Source: Sphingopyxis jiangsuensis (lineage in GTDB: Bacteria > Pseudomonadota > Alphaproteobacteria > Sphingomonadales > Sphingomonadaceae). Taken from it: a stretch of 64,000 nucleotides of DNA. The notes beneath the pieces were generated by a model. The model did no database searches, was not told where the DNA came from, and saw only the letters and a list, made by a program, of their open reading frames with translations. Where the stretch lies: assembly GCF_016734905.1 (NCBI RefSeq), contig NZ_JAERPO010000002.1, positions 825,524 to 889,523 of the forward strand. The letters are read 5' to 3'. The position numbers and the translations under genes were made by a program. Of this stretch, positions 44,263 through 51,523 are shown one piece after another; the first letter of the stretch is position 1, and the number at the start of each line of letters is the position of its first letter.

Positions 44263-45390
44263 ATGCGCCACGACAACCTCGCCTCCCCCGCGATTCTCGA
44301 TACGTCCAGCCTGCCGCTCGAAGTGGCGGTCGTGGTGCCGACGCTCAACGAGGCCGCGAATGTCGAGCGGTTGATCGAAAGACTGTCGCTCGTCCTCGCG
44401 GGGCGCGGCTGGGAAGTGATCTTCGTCGATGACGATTCGGCCGACGGCACGAGCGATCTCGTACGCCGCATCGGCCGCACGTCGCGGCACGTCCGCATCG
44501 TCCAGCGCGTCGGACGGCGCGGCCTGTCGTCGGCGGTGGTCGAAGGCATGCTCGCGACCGCAGCGCCGATCATCGCGGTGATGGACGGCGATCTGCAGCA
44601 CAGCGAGGACGCGCTGCCCAATCTGATCGCAGCGATCGAGGGGGGCGACGCCGATATCGCCGTCGGCACGCGCTATATGGCGGGAGGCGGCATCGGCGAC
44701 TGGGACGAAGGGCGGGCACGGATGAGCCGGTTCGCGACGCGCGCCGGGCAGCTCGCGCTCGGCACCCATGTCAGCGACCCGATGAGCGGCTTTTTCGCGA
44801 TACGCCGCGAGGCGTTCGAGCGGGCATTGCCCCGGCTGTCCGCCATCGGGTTCAAGATCTTGCTCGACCTTCTGGCGTCGAGCCCCGAGCCGATGAAGGT
44901 GGCCGAAATCCCCTATCGGTTTCGCACGCGCGAGGCAGGCGAAAGCAAGCTCGGTGCGCGGGCGATCGCCGACTATGCCGAACTGATCGCCGACAAGACG
45001 ATCGGACGTTTCGTGCCCGTCCGGCTGATCAAGTTCCTGATGGTCGGCGGACTCGGCGTCTTCGTCCACCTGGCGGTGCTGCGCAGCGTGCTCGGCGCGG
45101 GAAGCGGCTTCGTCGCCGCGCAGACTGCTGCTGTGATGACCGCCATCGCCTTCAACTTCTTCCTCAACAACAGCTTCACCTATGCCGACCGCAAGCTGAG
45201 AGGAGGCGCTATCGTCGCGGGTTTGGCGAGCTTCTATGCAATTTCCGCGATCGGTGCGCTCGCCAACATCGGCATCGGCACGTGGGTCGCCGGGCAGCAG
45301 GAGCGCTGGTGGGTCGCCGGCGTTGCGGGCGTCCTCGTCGGCGCGATCTGGAATTTCGCCATGTCGGCGGCGCTGACATGGCGCAAATAG
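44263..45390 (+). CDS. GT2 polyprenyl-phosphate glycosyltransferase fused to GtrA domain
   Basis: The 375-residue protein joins a dolichol-phosphate-mannose-synthase-like GT2 domain (VVVPTLNEAANVERLI, IFVDDDSADGTSDL, IAVMDGDLQHSEDALP, residues about 22-245) to a GtrA-like membrane domain with four helices (FLMVGGLGVFVHLAVLRSVLG to the end). It would load a sugar onto polyprenyl phosphate and possibly flip it. I took the ATG at 44263 (GAGG nearby) over 44215. The next membrane protein overlaps by 13 bases and may use the lipid-linked sugar. Confidence 0.88.
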   Translation: MRHDNLASPAILDTSSLPLEVAVVVPTLNEAANVERLIERLSLVLAGRGWEVIFVDDDSADGTSDLVRRIGRTSRHVRIVQRVGRRGLSSAVVEGMLATAAPIIAVMDGDLQHSEDALPNLIAAIEGGDADIAVGTRYMAGGGIGDWDEGRARMSRFATRAGQLALGTHVSDPMSGFFAIRREAFERALPRLSAIGFKILLDLLASSPEPMKVAEIPYRFRTREAGESKLGARAIADYAELIADKTIGRFVPVRLIKFLMVGGLGVFVHLAVLRSVLGAGSGFVAAQTAAVMTAIAFNFFLNNSFTYADRKLRGGAIVAGLASFYAISAIGALANIGIGTWVAGQQERWWVAGVAGVLVGAIWNFAMSAALTWRK

Positions 45391-46499
45391 ACCTCCCCCT
45401 CGCCCCGGCAAAACAGTGGAACCGGCTGTCGACCGCACCGCGCCCGGTCGCCGCCCTGCTGCTCGCGATCCTCGCCGCACTGATGCTGCTGGGCGTCGCG
45501 GGCGGGCACAAGACGGTCAACCCCAATCTCGACGCGCCGCGAATCGCCCGGGCCGAAGGGATGATCGGCGACCACGCGCTTTATGTGAAAATCGTGCGGC
45601 GCATGGAAGCCGGCACCCCCTATTATGAGGCCGCCGCTGCGGAACATCGCGCCAACGGCTATCCGCTCCGTCCCTTTGCGGTGATGCGGCTGCCGACCCT
45701 CGCGACGATACTGGCGGCGATCGGCCTGCCCGCCGGCATCGCGCTCGCGAGCCTTCTCGCGCTCGCGACGCTCTGGGCATGGCGTCGCCGCCTGACGAGC
45801 GACCCCGCGCTTCCGCCATATGGCCGATTTGCCGTCCTGCTGATCGCCGTCAATCTGGGCCAGGTGATGTCGGGCCAATGGGTGCTGATGCACGAAGTGG
45901 TCGCCGGCGTGCTGGTCGCGCTCGCGCTCGCCATTCACCGGCCAGAGCGTCCATGGGGCGCGATGGCGATAGTCGCAGCCGCGCTCGCGATTCGGGAAAC
46001 GATACTGCCTGTCGCGGCTCTGTTCGGCCTGTTTGCGCTGATCGATCGCAACTGGCGCGCCGCGCTGGGCTGGAGTGCAATCGGCGTCGCATTTTTCGCC
46101 GGGCTGGCGCTCCACGCAAGCGCCGTTGCCGAAGTCGCGCGGGCATCGGACAGCGCCGGGGGTGGATGGCTCGCGCTCGGCGGTTGGAACAATTATCTGT
46201 CCTTTGTTCACAAGACTTCGATCCTGCGATTCATCGCGCCCTATTGGCTGACGGCGCTGCTTGTCCCGCTCGCGCTTCTCGGCTGGCTCGCGTGGCGCGG
46301 CCGCCTCGGCACCTTCGGCCTGTTGTTCCATCTTGGCTATGCGACGGCCTTCATGGTCTTTGCCCGCGTCGACAATGATTATTGGGGGATGCTGGTCGTT
46401 CCGACGCTGTTTGCGGGGCTGGTCTTTGCGCCAACGGCCGTTGTCGCCCTGTGGCGCGCGCTGGCGCCGCCCCGGCTGGTCGCGCGGACCGCCGCCTGA
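45378..46499 (+). CDS. Polytopic membrane protein, possible GT-C glycosyltransferase
   Basis: The 373-residue protein has about nine or ten hydrophobic helices from residue 26 on. The first long loop contains NPNLDAPRIARAEGMIGDHALYVKIVRRMEAGTPYYEAAAAEHRANGYPLRP, a layout with acidic residues like GT-C polyprenyl-sugar transferases, but I recognise no family motif with certainty. It overlaps the GT2-GtrA gene by 13 bases, which suggests the pair make and then use a lipid-linked sugar. Confidence 0.75.
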   Translation: MAQIDLPLAPAKQWNRLSTAPRPVAALLLAILAALMLLGVAGGHKTVNPNLDAPRIARAEGMIGDHALYVKIVRRMEAGTPYYEAAAAEHRANGYPLRPFAVMRLPTLATILAAIGLPAGIALASLLALATLWAWRRRLTSDPALPPYGRFAVLLIAVNLGQVMSGQWVLMHEVVAGVLVALALAIHRPERPWGAMAIVAAALAIRETILPVAALFGLFALIDRNWRAALGWSAIGVAFFAGLALHASAVAEVARASDSAGGGWLALGGWNNYLSFVHKTSILRFIAPYWLTALLVPLALLGWLAWRGRLGTFGLLFHLGYATAFMVFARVDNDYWGMLVVPTLFAGLVFAPTAVVALWRALAPPRLVARTAA

Positions 46500-46567
46500 C
46501 CGAAACGCCACCTCGCTTGAACTGGGGGGCGCGGACGCATAACTAGGGCGAAAGGAGACCCCGACCG

Positions 46568-47824
46568 ATGCCCGCCCCGCGTATATTGCTGATCATCGGT
46601 GGCGGCATCGCGGCCTATAAGAGCATCGAGCTTGTCCGCTTGCTTCGCAAATCGGGGCACGTCGTGCGCTGCGTGCTCACGCGCGCGGGCGAGCAGTTCG
46701 TGACGCCGCTGACGCTCGCTGCGCTCAGCGAGAACAAGGTCTATACCAGCCTCTTCGACCTGAAGGACGAGGTCGAGATGGGGCATATCCAGCTCAGCCG
46801 CGAGGCCGACCTGGTCGTCGTTGCGCCCGCGACCGCCGATCTGATGGCCAAGATGGCGGCGGGAATCGCCGACGATCTTGCAACGACGCTGCTCCTCGCG
46901 ACCGACAAGCCGGTGCTGGCCGCGCCCGCGATGAACGTCCGCATGTGGCTGCACCCCGCGACGCAGCGCAACATCGCCACCTTGCGAGGCGACGGCGTCA
47001 GCGTGATGGAGCCCGACGAGGGCGAGATGGCGTGCGGCGAATATGGCCCCGGCCGCCTGCCCGAGCCCGAGGCGATCTTTGCCGCGATCAAGGCGGCGCT
47101 CGCCAGCGCGCCCTCGCCGCTCACCGGCCAGCCCGATTTCGCGCCCGCGAACCACCGCCCGCTCCACGGCCGCCGCATCCTCGTCACCGCGGGGCCGACG
47201 CACGAGCCGATCGACCCGGTGCGCTACATCGCCAACCGGTCGAGCGGCAAGCAGGGCTTTGCCATCGCCGCCGCCGCCGCCGAAGCGGGCGCCGAAGTGC
47301 TGCTGATCGCCGGCCCCGTTGCGCTGCCGACCCCCGCGGGCGTGATCCGCGTCGATGTCGAGACCGCGGTCGAAATGGAAAGGGAGGTCGCCGCGGGGCT
47401 GCCGGTCGATGCCGCAATCATGGTCGCCGCGGTCGCCGACTGGCGCGCCGCCGACACGCGCGCGCAAAAGATCAAGAAGGACGGCAGCGGCGAGGTTCCC
47501 CCGCTCGCGCTTGCCGAGAACCCCGACATATTGGCGAACGTCGCGAAAAGCGACCGCCGCCCGCCGCTGCTGATCGGCTTTGCCGCCGAGACCAACGATG
47601 TCGTCGCGCACGCCGAGGCCAAGCTTGCGCGCAAGGGATGCGACTGGATTGTCGCCAACGACGTCGCCGCCGACCCGATGGGGGGCGAGACGAACCGCGT
47701 ACATATTGTTAGCAACGCGGGCGTAGAAAGCTGGGATCGGCTGCCCAAGCCGGCCGTCGCCCGCAAATTGATGGAAAAGATCGCCGATGCCCTCGAAACC
47801 CGCGCACCCATTGAAGCCGATTGA
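46568..47824 (+). CDS. coaBC: Bifunctional phosphopantothenoylcysteine decarboxylase/synthetase
   Basis: CoaBC makes 4'-phosphopantetheine from phosphopantothenate and cysteine in coenzyme A synthesis. The 418-residue protein has the flavin decarboxylase half ([17 protein letters not shown], and [16 protein letters not shown]) and the CTP-dependent synthetase half ([25 protein letters not shown]). AGGAG lies before the ATG. Its last 38 bases overlap dut. Confidence 0.96.
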   Translation: MPAPRILLIIGGGIAAYKSIELVRLLRKSGHVVRCVLTRAGEQFVTPLTLAALSENKVYTSLFDLKDEVEMGHIQLSREADLVVVAPATADLMAKMAAGIADDLATTLLLATDKPVLAAPAMNVRMWLHPATQRNIATLRGDGVSVMEPDEGEMACGEYGPGRLPEPEAIFAAIKAALASAPSPLTGQPDFAPANHRPLHGRRILVTAGPTHEPIDPVRYIANRSSGKQGFAIAAAAAEAGAEVLLIAGPVALPTPAGVIRVDVETAVEMEREVAAGLPVDAAIMVAAVADWRAADTRAQKIKKDGSGEVPPLALAENPDILANVAKSDRRPPLLIGFAAETNDVVAHAEAKLARKGCDWIVANDVAADPMGGETNRVHIVSNAGVESWDRLPKPAVARKLMEKIADALETRAPIEAD

Positions 47825-48347
47825 AATCGCCATCCAGCGCCTGCCCAACGGCGGCGGCCTGCCCCTGCCCGCTTATGCAAGCGATGGCGCGGCGGGGATG
47901 GACGTCGTCGCCGCCGAGACGCTGACGCTGCGCCCCGGCGCGCGTCACGCAGTCGCGACCGGCTTTGCGATGGCGATTCCGCCGGGTTATGAGGTGCAGG
48001 TGCGCCCGCGATCGGGGCTCGCGCTCAAGCATGGCATCACCTGCCTCAACACGCCGGGGACGATCGACAGCGACTATCGCGGCGAGGTGAAGGTGATCCT
48101 CGCCAACCTGTCCGACGACAATTTCGAGATCAAGCGCGGCGACCGGATCGCGCAGATCGTTCCCGCCCCGGTCCAGCGCGCCAGCTTCGCCGAAGTAGAG
48201 AGTCTTGACGAGACCGTGCGCGGTGCGGGCGGCTTCGGATCGACCGGTGTTGCGAGCGGCAGCGCCGAGGAAGAGGCAGAGGACGATAATATCCCCGACA
48301 ATGTCGGCTCGCTGTCGGCGATCAAGACGCGCCGCCAGAACGACTGA
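47787..48347 (+). CDS. dut: dUTP diphosphatase with C-terminal extension
   Basis: Dut hydrolyses dUTP to dUMP, keeping uracil out of DNA. The 186-residue protein has the trimeric dUTPase motifs: [39 protein letters not shown] and the phosphate-binding arm [10 protein letters not shown]. An acidic tail of about 35 residues ([19 protein letters not shown] ...) follows the last motif, longer than in the usual 145-155-residue enzyme. The start lies 38 bases inside coaBC; a later start would cut into the conserved fold only after residue 28, so a shorter form is possible. Confidence 0.93.
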   Translation: MPSKPAHPLKPIEIAIQRLPNGGGLPLPAYASDGAAGMDVVAAETLTLRPGARHAVATGFAMAIPPGYEVQVRPRSGLALKHGITCLNTPGTIDSDYRGEVKVILANLSDDNFEIKRGDRIAQIVPAPVQRASFAEVESLDETVRGAGGFGSTGVASGSAEEEAEDDNIPDNVGSLSAIKTRRQND

Positions 48348-48349
48348 CC

Positions 48350-49099
48350 TTGCTCTCCGACGCCGAACTCGACCGCTATGCCCGCCAGATCATCCTGCCG
48401 CAGTTCGGCGGAGCGGGGCAGGCGAAGCTGAAAGCGGCGCACGTCGCCGTCATCGGCGCGGGCGGGATCGGCTGTCCGGCGATCACCTATCTCGCCGCTG
48501 CGGGGGTCGGCAGGCTGACGATCATCGACAATGACGTGGTCGAACTGTCCAACCTGCAGCGCCAGCCGCTGTTCACCGACGCCGATATCGGCCAATCGAA
48601 GGCAATCGTTGCCGCCGACGCGGCCCGGCGGATCAACCCGCATGTCGAGGCCGTTTCGATGGCCGAGCGGCTGGGCCCCGACAATGCCGCGACCTTGCTC
48701 GCCGGGGCGAGCCTGATCCTCGACGGCTGCGACAATTTCGCGACCCGGCTTGCGGTCAACCGTACCGCCGTCGCGCAGCGGATTCCGCTGCTCTCGGCGG
48801 CGATCGGGGCGTTCGAGGGGCAGGTTGCGCTCTACGAAGGCTGGCGCGGCGACAGCCCCTGCTACGCCTGTCTCGTCGGCGACGACCCCGACCGCCCCGG
48901 CATCAATTGCGCCGAGGCGGGGGTGATGGGCGCGCTCGCCGGGATGGTGGGGACGATGGCGGCGCTCGAAGCGGTGCGCGCGCTGACCGGCTGGGGCCGC
49001 GCGCTCACCGGCCGTCTGGCGATTGTCGACATGCTCGAACGGCGCTGGCGCGAAATTGCCGTCGCGAAAGACCCCGGGTGCCCCGCATGCAACGGCTGA
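48350..49099 (+). CDS. HesA/MoeB/ThiF family adenylyltransferase
   Basis: This E1-like enzyme activates the C-terminus of a small sulfur-carrier protein with ATP. The 249-residue protein has the nucleotide fold HVAVIGAGGIGCPAITYLAAAGVGRLTIIDNDVVELSNLQRQ and two zinc CxxC pairs (PCYAC and CPAC). It starts at TTG (48350), three bases after the dut stop. It may serve ThiS or MoaD; no carrier gene is here. The DsrE gene overlaps its end by 13 bases. Confidence 0.9.
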   Translation: MLSDAELDRYARQIILPQFGGAGQAKLKAAHVAVIGAGGIGCPAITYLAAAGVGRLTIIDNDVVELSNLQRQPLFTDADIGQSKAIVAADAARRINPHVEAVSMAERLGPDNAATLLAGASLILDGCDNFATRLAVNRTAVAQRIPLLSAAIGAFEGQVALYEGWRGDSPCYACLVGDDPDRPGINCAEAGVMGALAGMVGTMAALEAVRALTGWGRALTGRLAIVDMLERRWREIAVAKDPGCPACNG

Positions 49100-49452
49100 C
49101 GATCATCGTCGCAAGCGCCGACAGCGCACGGCTCTATGCCGCGCTTGAGGCTGCGATGGCGTGGGCGGCGCTCGGGCGGCGGGCGCGGATTTTCGCGCAG
49201 GGCGAGGCGGTGGCGCTGCTGCGCGCGCCGCTGGCGTTCGACGGCGACGCCGCACGCCGCGCCGCGGGGCAGCTCGACCTTGCCGCGATGCTCGACGAAG
49301 CCGCCGCGATGGAGGTCGAACTCGTCGTCTGCCAGTCGGGGATGGCGCTCGCGGGACTGACGGCGCCCGACCTTCCGCCGCAGGTGAAGGCGGGCGGGCT
49401 GGTGAGCCTGTTTGCGGGTATCACGCCGGACGAACGGCTGATCGTCTATTGA
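49087..49452 (+). CDS. DsrE family sulfur-relay-like protein
   Basis: The 121-residue protein has the DsrE-like fold: MQRLTIIVASADSARLYAALEAAMAWAALGRRARIF and VVCQSGMALAGL with a single conserved-position Cys near residue 82 and a second strand LVSLFAGI. DsrE proteins carry persulfide in sulfur transfer. The overlap with the ThiF-type gene suggests a sulfur-related partnership, but the substrate is unknown. Confidence 0.82.
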   Translation: MQRLTIIVASADSARLYAALEAAMAWAALGRRARIFAQGEAVALLRAPLAFDGDAARRAAGQLDLAAMLDEAAAMEVELVVCQSGMALAGLTAPDLPPQVKAGGLVSLFAGITPDERLIVY

Positions 49453-49474
49453 AAGTCGCTCCTCTCCGTGCCGA

Positions 49475-49580
49475 AGGCAGGGGGAGGCGGCAGCGCGCAG
49501 CGCTGACGGAGGGGCTTAATGGCGCCGCGTCGCGGCCCCTCCACTACCGCTTCGCGCGCGGTCCCCCTCCCATCGCTTCG
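49475..49580. repeat. Foldback repeat between convergent genes
   Basis: GGGGGAGG near 49490 faces CCCCCTCCC near 49573, and an inner stem CGGAGGGGC (near 49508) pairs with GCCCCTCCA (near 49536). It fills the gap between the DsrE gene and the convergent methyltransferase gene, a site where it could end transcription from both sides. Different from families A and B. Confidence 0.65.
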
Positions 49581-49600
49581 CGACAGCGAGGATCAATCGT

Positions 49601-50323
49601 TCAGGGGTTCTTGCACACCTTGATGTCGTCCGGTTCGGGCCTTTGGCCATCGGGGACGAAGCGCGCGAGATAGCCGCCCGCATGCTGCTTGTCGTCATAG
49701 GAGACGAGCTTGTAGCCCACCGCCTCGAACTCGCAGACGAGCAGGCGGAAGGGGGTGCCGTGCTCGGCGATCGGACGGTCGCCGTCGACGACGATCACCT
49801 GCCCGCCGGCGCGCAGCGCGGGACGCAGCCGCCAGAGGAAGGCATAGGGTTCCTCGATCTCGTGGTACATATGGACCATGAACACGCGGTCGAAGCTGTT
49901 CGACGGCAGCCGCGGATCGTCGACCGCGCCAAGCTTGAGCGACACATTGTCGAGCCGTTCGCGCGTCACGCGGTCGGCGAGGCGGTCGATGACCTCGGGG
50001 ATGATGTCCTGCGCGAGCACGCGTCCGCTGGCGCCGACGCGCGGCGCGAGGCGCACGGTATAATAGCCGTCGCCCGCGCCGATGTCCGCGACGGTCATGC
50101 CGGGGCGGACATCGGCCGAGTCCATCACATCCTCGGCCTCGTTGACGCGGTCGCGCGCCTCCTCGGTCGACCATTTGGTCGAGGTGATCGGCGCAACGGG
50201 CCGGTCGGCGGGCGGGAATTCGCGCGCGGTGTCGATACGGTCGCCGCCATCCTCCCACAGGCTATCGCACCCGCCGAGCAGCGGCAGCGCGACGAGCGCG
50301 GCGATCAGGACCGCGCGGCGCAT
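49601..50323 (-). CDS. SAM-dependent methyltransferase with lipoprotein signal
   Basis: The 240-residue protein has a lipoprotein-type signal ([19 protein letters not shown], Cys 19) followed by a class I methyltransferase fold: motif I VADIGAGDGYYTVRLAP (near residue 78), then LRPALRAGGQVIVVDGDRP. Exported SAM methyltransferases are hard to explain because SAM is cytoplasmic; the signal may be a non-cleaved anchor or the domain may bind something else. It overlaps the prfB stop by one base and is the last gene of the PBP1A-prfB operon. Confidence 0.85.
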   Translation of the reverse strand: MRRAVLIAALVALPLLGGCDSLWEDGGDRIDTAREFPPADRPVAPITSTKWSTEEARDRVNEAEDVMDSADVRPGMTVADIGAGDGYYTVRLAPRVGASGRVLAQDIIPEVIDRLADRVTRERLDNVSLKLGAVDDPRLPSNSFDRVFMVHMYHEIEEPYAFLWRLRPALRAGGQVIVVDGDRPIAEHGTPFRLLVCEFEAVGYKLVSYDDKQHAGGYLARFVPDGQRPEPDDIKVCKNP

Positions 50324-51450
50324 CAGTCGATGTCCTCCACCTCGACCTTCTCGCCCGTCACCTTCTGCGACAGCGCCGCCGCCATGAACGGGTCGAGCGC
50401 GCCATCGAGCACGTCGCCGGGTGCGGTCGATGTGACGCCGGTGCGCAAATCCTTCACCAGCTGATAGGGCTGGAGGACGTACGAGCGGATCTGGTGGCCC
50501 CAGCCGATCTCGGTCTTCGCCTGATATTCGCCCGATGCCTCGGCCTCGCGCTTTTGCAGCTCGGCTTCGTAGAGCCGCGCCTTGAGCATCCCCATCGCGG
50601 TCGCGCGGTTCTTGTGCTGCGAGCGGTCGTTCTGGCTCGCGACGACGATGCCCGTCGGGACGTGCGTGATGCGGACGGCCGAGTCGGTCGTATTGACGTG
50701 CTGCCCGCCCGCGCCCGAGGCGCGATAGGTATCGATCTTGAGGTCGCTTTCGTTGACCTCGATATTGATGTCGTCGTCGATGACCGGATAGACCCAGACG
50801 CTCGAAAAGCTCGTGTGGCGCCGCGCCGAACTGTCATAGGGCGAGATGCGGACGAGCCGGTGGACGCCGCTTTCGGTCTTGGCATAGCCATAGGCGTTTT
50901 CGCCCTTCACGAGCATCGTCGCCGATTTGATGCCCGCCTGTTCGCCCGCCTGATATTCGACGAGTTCGACCTTCATCCCGCGCTTTTCGGCCCAGCGCAT
51001 ATACATGCGCTGGAGCATCTCGGCCCAGTCCTGGCTTTCGGTGCCGCCCGCGCCCGCGTGAACCTCGACATAGCAGTCGTTGCCGTCGGCCTCGCCCGCG
51101 AGCAGCGCCTTGACCTTGTCCTCCTCGGCGCGCGCCGCGAGCGCGGCAAGGCTTGCCACCGCATCGTCGACGAGCGCCTCGTCGCCCTCCATCTCGGCCA
51201 GCTCGATGAGCTCGGCGGTGTCGGCCGCTTCCTGTTCGATCGCGCGGGTCGCGGTGATCGCCTCGTCGAGGCGGCGGCGTTCGCGCATCACCTCCTGCGC
51301 TGCCTTGGGATTGTCCCACAGCGTCGGGTCCTCGACCTTGGCGTTGAGCTCGTCGAGCCGTCGCACCGCGCGATCCCAATCGAGGAATCGCCGCAGCAGC
51401 GCGAGCGCCGCGCCAATCTTGTCCAAATGATCCTGCGCTTCGGCGCGCAT
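50323..51450 (-). CDS. prfB: Peptide chain release factor 2
   Basis: RF2 ends translation at UGA and UAA. The 375-residue protein has the catalytic GGQ in [17 protein letters not shown] and the codon-recognition loop reading S-P-Y ([19 protein letters not shown]), where E. coli has S-P-F. There is no programmed frameshift: the N-terminal helices ([11 protein letters not shown]) are in one continuous frame. It starts 73 bases after the PBP1A gene on the same strand. Confidence 0.95.
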   Translation of the reverse strand: MRAEAQDHLDKIGAALALLRRFLDWDRAVRRLDELNAKVEDPTLWDNPKAAQEVMRERRRLDEAITATRAIEQEAADTAELIELAEMEGDEALVDDAVASLAALAARAEEDKVKALLAGEADGNDCYVEVHAGAGGTESQDWAEMLQRMYMRWAEKRGMKVELVEYQAGEQAGIKSATMLVKGENAYGYAKTESGVHRLVRISPYDSSARRHTSFSSVWVYPVIDDDINIEVNESDLKIDTYRASGAGGQHVNTTDSAVRITHVPTGIVVASQNDRSQHKNRATAMGMLKARLYEAELQKREAEASGEYQAKTEIGWGHQIRSYVLQPYQLVKDLRTGVTSTAPGDVLDGALDPFMAAALSQKVTGEKVEVEDID

Positions 51451-51523
51451 GTCTGATGCTCCTGAAAAATATCCGTCATGCCCTTAGGCGCTCGCGCGCT
51501 TCAGGGAAAGGTGGCGGCGGGGG

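Noticed and set aside
51380..51450. Programmed frameshift in prfB
   Set aside because: The N-terminal helix and the rest are in one continuous frame with no in-frame UGA.
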